DNA of 29,036 nucleotides from Chara braunii (taxonomy: Eukaryota; Streptophyta; Charophyceae; Charales; Characeae). Position numbers and translations under genes: made by a program. Positions 9,450 through 18,109 of the stretch are shown one piece after another. The notes below the pieces were generated by a model. It had not been told where the DNA came from and ran no database searches. It saw only the letters and a program-made list of their open reading frames with translations. Numbering within the stretch: position 1 is the first letter of the stretch; each line of letters starts with the position of its first letter. The stretch lies in assembly GCA_003427395.1 (NCBI GenBank), contig BFEA01000212.1, positions 121,739-150,774 on the forward strand. Direction: 5' to 3'.

Positions 9450-12179
9450 TCTTGTTTGCTGGTCCGCTCAATTCTTGGATGCGGTTCTCACTTCTTTTCC
9501 CATTAGTTGGTGAAATTTGCTCTGCTGCCATAAACTCCCCAACTGAGGAATTTACATTTTTTTCGGTTCTCCATTCTAGGAGAGTTTCAGCAAAGGCATC
9601 AACCATTAGGATTGAGCAATTGTCAGACTGAACCAGCCAGTCTGCCACCACATGTGCTGTCAGGCCTGTCAAGAGCCTGATGTCTTGGAGAGTGTCAGAT
9701 TGTGGGGTAACAAGGTGAGTAAGCTCAACCAGTATATTCTCAGATCATCCCACTTGGCGTTATTGTCCGTTATGTGGGCAAGATCCAGGAAAATCAGTTT
9801 GAGACTTACCTTCGCACCTTCTGTTGTGTCCACCAGGTGACGTGCCATCTTCGACTCTCGAAGGATTCCGGCCTCTCCCAAGTTCTGCAATAATTGGATC
9901 TTTATTAGGTTGCAAATCATCACTGGAGAGGGGGAACTTCACAGAAAAATGGGCGGGAGGATTAAGGTCTCATCCTTTCCCATGACCAGTAGAAATCTCG
10001 GTCTCTGGTCATCGTGCGAACAAATCAAAGGAACAAGATAATCAAGAATCTGGCTCTTGGCCTTCACTCCTCTTTTTAGTGTTCGCACTGGGGCAGCCAT
10101 GGCAAGGGATCGTCGGGCTGGGCGAGTGATCTGAGGTCGCCCTCGTTTCAAGGGGGAGCTCCATGCGATACTTCGATTTTGTCGGCACACCCTCTGGCAT
10201 GAGGTTTCAGACCATCAATTTTGGGGCGTTTCACCAATGAGGTGGTTTGTGGGGTGGTTAAGAAGGGTTGGTTTTGGTTTTCCTTAGGTATGAATGCCGA
10301 AACGGAGAAAATAAAGGGGAGGGACCTATCCCCAGGATTTCCTTCCTGCAGATACATTATTCCTTTTGACTCTCCTATTTCATCAGGATCATCGAACCTC
10401 CCTGCAGTTGGGGGAAAAAGTTCTTGTGCTGGATCCTCCTCCTCCTCCTCCTCTTCCCCTTTTGATGGTTCCATAGCTATGACATCCTCGGTTGGGAGTA
10501 ACACCTTTTATTATTGATGACCAACAAATTCATTCTCAATTTACAGTTAATTTCTTTATCATCGTCGGACAAAGACTCACCAAAGACTTCGTTATTGTAG
10601 ACTGAGCATAGGCTTGCCTATGAGCATGTGGGTCAATGTCTCCACCGCTCCACCTGTTTCTCCTGATGTCTTGGGGCCAAAAGTCTTATCCTCTATTCTT
10701 GGTGAGAGGGAGCCTCCTTCCTGAAATCCTTGTTGGGACTCAGGGAGGGGGGGGGTACTTCCCTTACTAGCAGAAGAAATAGGTACGCTGGTTGAAAATA
10801 AGGGAAGCNCCCCCCCCCCCCTCCTCATCTCTTTCCTCCTTCACCTTGTTCACCTCCATCTGTTTCTCTTTCTCCTCTTTTGACCCTAAACCCTACATTT
10901 CTTCAGTCCCTACCAACTGGACAGTGTTCCTCTCATTTCCATGCACTTCTTTTCCCTTGTTGTTACGCCTCCACTGCTTTTTCGTTTCCAATTTGCCACT
11001 TGTCTTTTTTTTGGTAGCGTTCTTCTTGATTTTGGCCTTTGGGGCTTGGCTGCGTAACACATCTTTGTAGGACGGGGGGATGGGTTTCCCGACGTCCTTA
11101 CTCTTTTGAGATAACTCCCGCTCCTTCTCCTTCCCCGCCTGGTTTTCTGTGTCATCCACTTTCTGTTTCTCCTCCTCATCGCCAACGTCCTTCATTTCGT
11201 CGTCAGGTCTAAAAGGTTCTCCCCCCCGCCCCCCCCCTTCTCCTTCTCCTTCTCTTTCCTTGTCTTGGGTTTCTCTCTTCTGATCCTCTGCCCTTTTCCC
11301 TTTCGATCCCTTTTCCCCCGAGGTCAGATTCCTTTTTACTGGTTTCATTCTTCTTGCTTTTATCCGCAGGACCATCTTTTCCAGGATTTGAGTTCTTTTT
11401 TGTCGGGCATGAGTCGTCCTCTTCTGAATGAAAATGCTGTCTGCATACCCGACACCAAGGTGTCTGGGCGTGGACCACCTCGATCTCAACATATCCGCCC
11501 TTCTTCATGTCAATTGTTAGGTAGGGCTTATAATGAATCGGGGCTCCCGACTCCAAATCAAACCGAATATTCGTTAATTCGGGTGATGTTGATTCGATAT
11601 ATGTTTCATGTTTTTTCAGAATCTCGCCGAAGGCTCCTTTGACTGCCGCAACCACATAGGGCAGAGCAGCCATTGGGACATACATATGAGCTTCCCTCCG
11701 TTTGAATAACTCATTTTAAGACATCCATGGACGAAAGGAAACTTTATAAGTTTTGCCATCTAACTCAATAGTGTCCTTTGTTTTCCTTGACATCCATTTG
11801 GCAATGGCCCTGGAAGAAGCAACATAGGTTATCAAGTTATACCCTTCGTTATGAAAGACTCCCCTCTTAAGAGGCGCATCAATTGCTCCACTCTTTGCCC
11901 ACCTGCTTCCGTACATACGAGCAGTCAAATTTTAACTTTTACCGATAGAGATTTGGAGTCGTTCCGAAGGAAACTAACACAACATTTTCGATCAACCACT
12001 CTTCTTGAATCGCATAAAGCTAGGGGTTTATTACAACCCGAACAAAATCCTCCCAAACCTCCACCTGGTCCGATACGAGCTTTTCTGGGAGTAATCCCTC
12101 ATTATAGCAGTCCGTGAGAATACCCTTTTTTCGTTTGCACCAACGATGGGGCAGGTTCAAGGTTTACTTGGTCTACCAT
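9436..12179 (-). pseudogene. LINE A ORF1 (gag-like RNA-binding protein), multiply frameshifted
   Basis: A likely start is the ATG at 12179-12177 (MVDQVNLEP), chosen because the following CYNEGLLPE block aligns with CYEEGICPS in LINE B. An N-terminal domain like DUF4283 of plant LINEs spans about 12100-11580 (GYNLITYVASSRAIAKWM, then VSFRPWMS), followed by VVAAVKGAFGEIL and a zinc-knuckle-like CRVCRQHFHSEEDDSC with C-x2-C-x4-H-x6-C spacing, two residues longer than usual. A long Lys/Glu-rich linker follows (about 11400-10900), then a poly-Glu segment near 10440. A C-terminal module at about 10080-9700 is shared with LINE B. Several frame changes and the N at 10809 break it. ORF1 proteins of this type coat the LINE RNA in cytoplasmic particles. 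Confidence 0.75.
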
Positions 12180-12200
12180 GATGGTGGACGGGACAGGCCG

Positions 12201-12639
12201 TCAAAAAACAATACAATCAAAACAAGGTACTCCAATCAGCAGTAAGACATAAAAAATAGATAACCTAATCTAACTTCACTACTAATAGCCTCAATAAATA
12301 GGGACAAGTCAGGTAAGAACCACCCCTCCGCAGTTAGAGAAAAGAGGTTACCTCTAGAAGGCTTGGTAGAAACATGGTCGGCTTCTCTTCATCCTTGGGA
12401 GTCGTAGTACTTTGAGAGGTTTGTCTTGGCAGGAAGATACTCTGGGCCGAGCAGGCTGCTTACTTTCGCTCCCCATGTTTACACCATATATTTTGGCTCA
12501 CTTCAACCAGATCGTGCAAGCGCCTAGATGACCTCACGAGAGGAAATGGGTGTTGACGCATAAGATTAGCTTCAAATTAGACCCACGGGATGAGTTTCAG
12601 CGGCTCCTAGCATGAACATAGTGTAGAATCAATCTGAGC
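12201..12639. other. unassigned junction between LINE A 5' end and LINE B 3' end
   Basis: About 440 bases without a supported coding region. It probably contains the 5' untranslated region of LINE A, which lies on the - strand, and the 3' untranslated end of LINE B. I could not place the exact border or find a poly(A) tail or target duplication. Confidence 0.45.
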
Positions 12640-14815
12640 CGGATCCATCTCCAAGTCCACCTCTAGCAGTTGCAACCAATGAGATCAAGGGCCATTTTAG
12701 CGGTTTCAGTAATGAATATCCCAATTTCAACGAGTACTCCGTAAGATTAGGATAATTGCCACTGCGACCTGAAACAATCCATTCCCATTGATAAGGATCC
12801 AACTTCAACAAGAGGATGGATTGCCCAAGACCGAATACATTGTATTCTGGTTCAGATGCCCCCACTACAGACAAACGAACTCGGACTTGAGAGATAGGAA
12901 GACCCTGTTGAGGTTGTGGGTTATCTTCATCTTTGAGCAGAGTTTGAGAAGGGAGTATAGAGTAGGCTTGAAGGACGCGTTTGCCATCGTGCAGATGTTC
13001 GGTAAGATGCCAGATTGAGAGGGAGGCAGGCTCTGAGGTATATTACGTACCAGGGGGTCTAGGGTCTCTGAGAAGAGCAGTTCTTTCCATCCCTTGGTAT
13101 CGCAACAATAAGAGACCGTTTTTTCATCTGTAGCTGTCTAACCTTCCCCAATACTGTTCTAAGAGAGGAGTCCTGTTTCCAATCATCGATGAGATCATCC
13201 CATAGATTTTCAATTCTAATCACCGTGTCAGCGTTGAACCACAAGCCTTTGGGCAAGGTGATCTTCCGGTTCTCGAATAGGGGTTGCAGCAAAACTTTCG
13301 ATTTTGTGACTGGCTCTTTCCAAACCGTTGGTAGGACTTTCTTCCAAGCCTTGATGATTGCATGCCAAAATGGAGAATTGATCCTTCTATTTAGGAATGA
13401 ACGAAGAAATAAGCATGTGGAGACATCTCTTGGTCTGGCTAAATTCCATTCTTGTGAGAGGATCTGTTCCGCTAATAAGACCTAGTGATGTGGGCTTTGG
13501 GCGAGATTGGCTTTTATTACCAACGCAATCAGTATTGCGGAATTTTCTCTCTCAGGGTCCAACAATCCCAGGCCAACCTCCGATCCTGGAGTGCATGTCA
13601 TTTCCCTTGCAACTTTGGAGATGGAATCCCCCTCATCTGCATATGGTTTCCATATAAACCGGGCGTAAGTGCAACGACCTCAGAATAAAGAATCGGGCCA
13701 AAGCCCCTCACTTTCCCCACAAAGCATAAGAGGGCAAAAAGCGCCGCATTGATCACCATGGCCCTACCAAAGAGGGATAGGTGAGGGGCTCTGCCCCAGG
13801 AGGTGATTCGCTGAAGCGATTTCTGGCGGAGGATGTTATCTTGATCCGCTGCTGCAGAACATAAGGCAATTTGTACTCCCAAGAAGCGCTTTGATCAATC
13901 CTCGTCTATTCGTGTCATTCCCCATTGGACTACGAGGGAGAAACAGGCTGGTTGGAAGAACACCGACTTATGCCAATTAATGACAACTTTTTTTGAAAGG
14001 GAGGCATGCGCGTCCAGACAGTGTTTCAATGCCCTTAAGGATTGAGGTGAGTTTTGCGAAATGGCGAAGACATCATCAGCGAGAGCTTTCAGCTTAAGTG
14101 GAGTAGGGCCAGTCGACAGACGTCCTGTAAGGGGGTGGGCACAAATGTTATTCAAAACATTCTCCCATCTGAATGACAAACAGGAGTGGGGCTAACAGAC
14201 AACCCTGGCGTAGGGAACGGGTGAGCGAGAATTCTTTCGAAGCGCCATCGTTGATCATCACAGTGGCAGTGGACATGGTATATAGTACTATGGCCCATTT
14301 GCATAAGTTCTGTCCAAACAACATTACGTGCAGGGTAGTCAGGACGTACGACCAATTGACCCGGTCGTACCCCTTCTCTAGATCCAAAAGTAACATTGCA
14401 ATATCTAGTTGACAGTTTTGAATTATTTCTAGACTTTCAATCGCAGTGACTATATTGTTAAAGATCGAGCGTCCCTGAATGAAGGCAGCTTGGTCCGAAT
14501 GGACCAAATCTGGTAAATACCGGTCTAATTGCCTCGCCAGAACTTTAAAGGATTGATATAATGCCGTTGCACATATTTGCTGCCAGTTTACCCCCTACGA
14601 GGATTTCGTTATAAATTTGCACCAACCCGATTTCGTTATAAATTTGCACCAACCCGCCACCGAGCACTTCCCATTAAACAAGGAAAAGTTCTACCGGGAG
14701 ACCGTCATCCCTTGGAGCTTTACCTTTAGATATAGATTTCAGGGCTATGTAGGCCTCAAGGTTGGTGACCGGGCGGTCAAGATCCAATTTTCCTGATTGG
14801 GATAAACGTACCCGA
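12640..14815 (-). pseudogene. LINE B ORF2, C-terminal part: reverse transcriptase and tail
   Basis: After the hAT-like insertion it reads RVRLSQSGKLDLDRPV and KGKAPRDDGLPVELF, then an in-frame stop and a perfect 27-bp tandem duplication (14602-14655). RT motifs follow: QAAFIQGRSIFNNI, LLLDLEKGYDRVNW (motif A, catalytic Asp kept), SRSLRQGCLLAPLLF and, after a frame change, KALADDVFA with Leu in place of the usual Tyr/Phe (ADD near 14080-14072). The thumb SLFGRAMVINAA is near 13770. The tail reads LFENRKITLPKGLWFNADTV (about 13280) and QVRVRLSVVG with YQWEWIVSG (12880-12750), which aligns with the LINE A tail. Frame changes and stops make it non-functional although the catalytic Asp residues remain. 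Confidence 0.85.
14602..14655. repeat. perfect 27-bp tandem duplication in LINE B ORF2
   Basis: A 27-base block starting GATTTCGTTATAAA occurs at 14602-14628 and again at 14629-14655 without a mismatch. The length is a multiple of three, so the frame is preserved. The identity suggests a recent slippage event. Confidence 0.95.
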
Positions 14816-14984
14816 GTATTATCCATAGTTGCCTCGGACTCGGACAACTGAACACGGACACCGGAGCCGTGTCTGGATCAAACCGGACGTTCGGGTAATC
14901 GGACATGAAACGGGACATCCAGACATCCGGAACCAGACAGTCCGGTTTGCTGTGTCAGTGTGCGGTTGTCTGGATAAAAAAAAC

Positions 14985-14985
14985 G

Positions 14986-15019
<34 letters not shown>

Positions 15020-15047
15020 ACAACTAAACAAACAAACAAACAAAAAC
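14985..15047. repeat. (AAC)n / (AAAC)n microsatellite
   Basis: About twelve AAC units followed by several AAAC units within the hAT-like element. Confidence 0.95.
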
Positions 15048-15055
15048 AAGCACAA

Positions 15056-15117
15056 AGCTTAAATGCACCAAGATTCCATCCAAATAAGACAAAAGCAGTG
15101 AACCGGTGTGCCAATGT
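15056..15117. repeat. 62-bp direct repeat, copy 1 (copy 2 at 15475-15536)
   Basis: The two 62-base copies match at about 54 positions by eye and share the core TGCACCAAGATTCC and GTGCCAATGT. They bracket the minisatellite in the hAT-like element. Confidence 0.88.
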
Positions 15118-15179
15118 CAGAGAAGAGGTTTGCCCTGAGGCCCTACCAACACAATATCCAATGTCGCTCATCTCTGTCT

Positions 15180-15375
15180 GGCGTCATCGCCCTCCCATCC
15201 TTGCTCGCCCCTCACATCCTTCATCTCCCTCCCATCCTTCATCACCTTCCCATCCTTCAACGCCCTCCCATTCATCATTGCCCACCCATCCCTGCTCGCC
15301 CCTCCCATTCGTCATCTCCCTTCCATCCTTCATCGCCTTCCCATCCTTGGTCGCCCCTCCCATCGGTCAGACCCT
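15180..15375. repeat. CCCATCCTTC-type minisatellite
   Basis: About a dozen imperfect units of 14-18 bases built on CTCCCATCCTTCATCGCC. The + strand is pyrimidine-rich and the other strand purine-rich. It lies between the two 62-bp direct repeats. Confidence 0.9.
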
Positions 15376-16960
15376 CCCACGTCACAAAAATGCAAGGAAT
15401 ATGAGTGAGAGCAATAGACAAAAATCAAGTTGCAAAATCATGCAGAAGCACAGATAGTCATGTACCAAGAAGAGAGCTCAATTGCACCAAGATTCCGTCC
15501 AAATAAGAGCAAACCAGTGAACTCGTGTGCCAATGTTATCACACAAAGGTCCCTTTTAGGGCCTGTCCGGTTGGGGTACCGGTTCTAAAAAAATATCACC
15601 ATTATTTTTTCGGCGTACCCCAGGCCCGAGTAAACGGCCTGGGAACCCCAAAAAGAAATTTTTAATTTTTTGAAATCGGGTTGCAACCGGACCCTCCGAA
15701 CCGGACATCGGACCCGGACATCGGACACTGGACACCGGACTGTTTGGATCGGGATCCAGACATCCGGTTGGTAACAATGGTATTATCCCAATGGGATGAA
15801 TCACGGTGCAGATCAAAGCTAATTTGTGCCCCTTGCAGACGGGACGTCAGGATATCACCATAATAATGCGATGCGTATTCACAGAGTAGCAACAATTCCT
15901 TGGCCCGAGAAGCATTCACATCGAAAGGATGTTTTGGTTCCTTCATACGAGCTGAGGACCGATGAGTGAGTAGTTTTTGAAGCAACTTTTCGTCATACGA
16001 TGATAAACCACTATGCCTTTTATTCGTAAGAGTTCCACCCAGATTTCAGACACTTGGCATTGCAGATTGTCCCACTAGCATGATGTTCTAGCATGCGGGC
16101 TTCATAATACTCAATCCGCTTCCTAAGTAGGGCTTCGTCCTTATTACGATCATAAGCGATAATGCGTGAGAAAATGTTCATTAGATTCGAAAACATTTTC
16201 GAACCAGCATTCCACCATTCAGCCATAGATCCAAATGAAGGGCGAGCACTGTTCCAATCTTTCCAAAATTTCTTCATCCAATCCACAAGACTAGGTATGC
16301 TTAGGTTCTCCATGTTGAATCGAAAAAGGCTTTTACCGATGTGAATAAACACAGGTGTACAGGTTATGATATTTTAGAGATATAATCAACTGAATCCCAC
16401 AAAGTTGAAGAAATGAGAAAATAGTCCAATCCACGTTCAATTGTACCATGTAGATCCTGGTTGTGGGAAAACGATGTGAAGCCGTTCGCGTCAGGATGGG
16501 ACGTTGTCCTTTGAAGGCCTGCCAGGTTTGGTCAGGTTTAATGAAACGCCCGTGTCAACTAGGCACTCGCCTTCTGGGATAACATTCAATAAATCCGAGA
16601 AGAAGTTCGTGCGAGCATAGACTTCTACCTGCGAATAAACAAATACAGTAACCTAGATCTTGCCATTGAACCAGAATTTCAGCCATGCCCAGCGGCTACG
16701 AATACCCCTCGGAGGCAGCCAAGCGTGGCGAAGTCCGCGACTGCGGAGAGGTCCACGCGGACAATTGTTTTTTGGGGGGGTTTGGCTGTGATCGAAGGAA
16801 TTTGAAAAAAAAAAAAAAAAACACCGCGTTTTTTTTTCCGTTGATTGATTGGTGGGGGCGGGGTCGCCCCCCCACCCCCCACACGTGCGCACACACACAC
16901 ACAAATAGTATTGTATATTTCCATGTTCTAGCCGAAGATTCATTCGTTTTTGCTTTTTTT

Positions 16961-17190
16961 NNNNNNNNNNNNNNNNNNNNNNNNNNNNNNNNNNNNNNNN
17001 NNNNNNNNNNNNNNNNNNNNNNNNNNNNNNNNNNNNNNNNNNNNNNNNNNNNNNNNNNNNNNNNNNNNNNNNNNNNNNNNNNNNNNNNNNNNNNNNNNNN
17101 NNNNNNNNNNNNNNNNNNNNNNNNNNNNNNNNNNNNNNNNNNNNNNNNNNNNNNNNNNNNNNNNNNNNNNNNNNNNNNNNNNNNNNNNNN
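16961..17190. other. assembly gap (230 N)
   Basis: A run of 230 undetermined bases between a T run and a CA microsatellite, inside the 1.1-kb TIR element. Reading frames that cross it are artefacts. Confidence 0.99.
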
Positions 17191-17271
<81 letters not shown>

Positions 17272-17384
17272 ACACACAAACGCGCGGGCACACACACACA
17301 CACACACACAAACACGCGCGCACACACACACACACACTCACACACACACACACACACACACATGTTCACACACGTTCACACACA
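17191..17384. repeat. (CA)n microsatellite
   Basis: About 190 bases of CA repeat directly after the gap, pure to about 17266 and then broken by short CGCG and TTC interruptions. A short (TA)n run follows near 17410. Confidence 0.98.
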
Positions 17385-17618
17385 AATACTAATACGCCCC
17401 GAAAAAAAAATATATATATATATATTTTCCCATTCCTTCATTGTTTCTTTATTAAAAAAAAAAAACCCTAAAAACGAAGAATACTAAGAACTGCCAACCG
17501 AAAATCCCCCCCCCCAAAAGAACTTTTTTTTTAAATTTATTTTTCAATTTCTCTTCTCCACCTTTTCTGTTTTTTATTTTTTATAATTCTAAGAATTGAT
17601 GTGTTTCCAAAAAGAAAA

Positions 17619-17659
17619 ATATGGGGTTGTAGGGCTTGAAAATCCCTACAACCCCATAT
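17619..17659. repeat. hairpin, 16-bp perfect stem
   Basis: ATATGGGGTTGTAGGG at 17619-17634 is perfectly complementary to 17644-17659, with a 9-base loop. It lies inside the 1.1-kb TIR element and is followed by an AT run. It may be a structural or recombination feature of the element. Confidence 0.85.
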
Positions 17660-17705
17660 ATATATATTTTTACCCATTATTTTTTTTTCAAGAAAAATCT
17701 TGTAA

Positions 17706-17754
17706 ATTCATGTCCGCAGCGTGGCCGAGGCCAACCGCGGCTGCGGACATGAAT
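17706..17754. repeat. hairpin, 15-bp perfect stem near the right TIR
   Basis: ATTCATGTCCGCAGC at 17706-17720 is perfectly complementary to 17740-17754. The GC-rich 19-base loop has further partial pairing (GTGGCC with GGCCAAC). It sits about 50 bases inside the right end of the TIR element. Confidence 0.85.
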
Positions 17755-18109
17755 GTGGCCGCCCTCTGAGCTCGACCACGCGGACGCATCCGCGGGTGTT
17801 TCATAGCCCAACGACCCCAAAGATCCACATAAAAATCAATAATCTCTAATTTTGTATTACGATGGATCAACAGAGCAACACCCTCCTTCGTTCCGACAAC
17901 TGGGGACCACAATTGCGGACCGTTCCACCAAGTTCCCAATGTGGGTATCTTATCCTCTCCGAGCTTAGTCTCTTAAATGCACGCAATCTGGATGTTGTTG
18001 TTAAATAACCAAGATTTTAACCTATCCCTCTTGTGCTTGCCTGTTGTGTCTCCTAATCCCTTGACATTCCATGTGGCAAGCCGAAGCCTGCCCATTTCTG
18101 CCCGTGGCC

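Larger units (their letters stand above)
5263..12200 (-). mobile_element. LINE A: degenerate non-LTR retrotransposon (L1-like)
   Basis: Read on the - strand it has the order ORF1 (about 12179-9436), then ORF2 with APE-type endonuclease (9449-8740), linker (8740-7903), reverse transcriptase (7053-6000) and a C-terminal region (6000-5263). ORF1 and ORF2 overlap by about 14 bases. The body is split at 7058-7898 by a TIR element. It carries stops, frameshifts and a changed catalytic residue and is not autonomous. No clear poly(A) tail was seen beyond 5263 (only a short T run near 5240), and the 5' end is a guess based on the ORF1 start. LINE B lies next to it in the same orientation and shares domain order but is clearly diverged. 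Confidence 0.88.
14824..15779. mobile_element. 956-bp hAT-like non-autonomous element in the LINE B ORF2
   Basis: Ends CATAGTTGCC (left) and CATTGTTACC (right, reverse complement), 8 of 10 identical. They are flanked by a perfect 8-bp direct repeat GTATTATC at 14816-14823 and 15780-15787. An 8-bp duplication and ends that start with CA are typical of the hAT superfamily. The LINE reading continues from HRDSSHWDNT to RVRLSQSGK when the element is skipped. Both subterminal zones are dense in CCGGA/TCCGG motifs (14830-14962 and 15685-15775), as expected for transposase-binding subterminal repeats. There is no transposase; the interior holds an AAC microsatellite, a 62-bp direct repeat and a CCCATCC minisatellite. 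Confidence 0.85.
16697..17805. mobile_element. 1.1-kb TIR element inserted in the LINE B endonuclease gene
   Basis: Left end TACGAATACCCCTCGGAGGC; right end (reverse complement) TATGAAACACCCGCGGATGC; similarity continues with GCGTGG and CGA. Flanking direct repeats are GCCCAGCGGC (16687-16696) and GCCCAACGAC (17806-17815), 8 of 10 identical; the exact duplication length (6-10 bp) is ambiguous because GC can belong to either side. The LINE protein reads GRWA on one side and RWAWLKFW on the other. TIR length and duplication size suit a Mutator-like or hAT-like non-autonomous element. The interior holds T/C tracts, a 230-base N gap, a CA microsatellite and two strong hairpins. No transposase is visible. 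Confidence 0.78.
15788..18095 (-). pseudogene. LINE B ORF2, N-terminal part: APE endonuclease and linker
   Basis: Starts at ATG 18095-18093 and reads RLATWNVKGLGD (WNVKG at 18071-18057). The Gln before the catalytic Glu is a stop (TAA 17975-17973), followed by ETK with Glu at 17972-17970. The frame runs to LWGRWA and is then cut by the TIR element at 16697-17805; beyond it AWLKFWFNGK resumes. A GDxN block is not recognisable. GLDYFLISS near 16425 and PVHL near 16370 mark the end of the endonuclease, with the SDH catalytic His apparently lost by a small deletion. The linker continues through SIPSLVDWMKKFW (about 16290) to HRDSSHWDNT at the hAT-like insertion site. Confidence 0.82.

Noticed and set aside
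15180-15375. CRISPR-like array
   Set aside because: The units are contiguous imperfect tandem repeats with no unique spacers, in a eukaryotic transposon.
16653-17392. Long frames of Cys/Val or Thr/His repeats around 17200
   Set aside because: They are translations of a CA microsatellite and cross the N gap.
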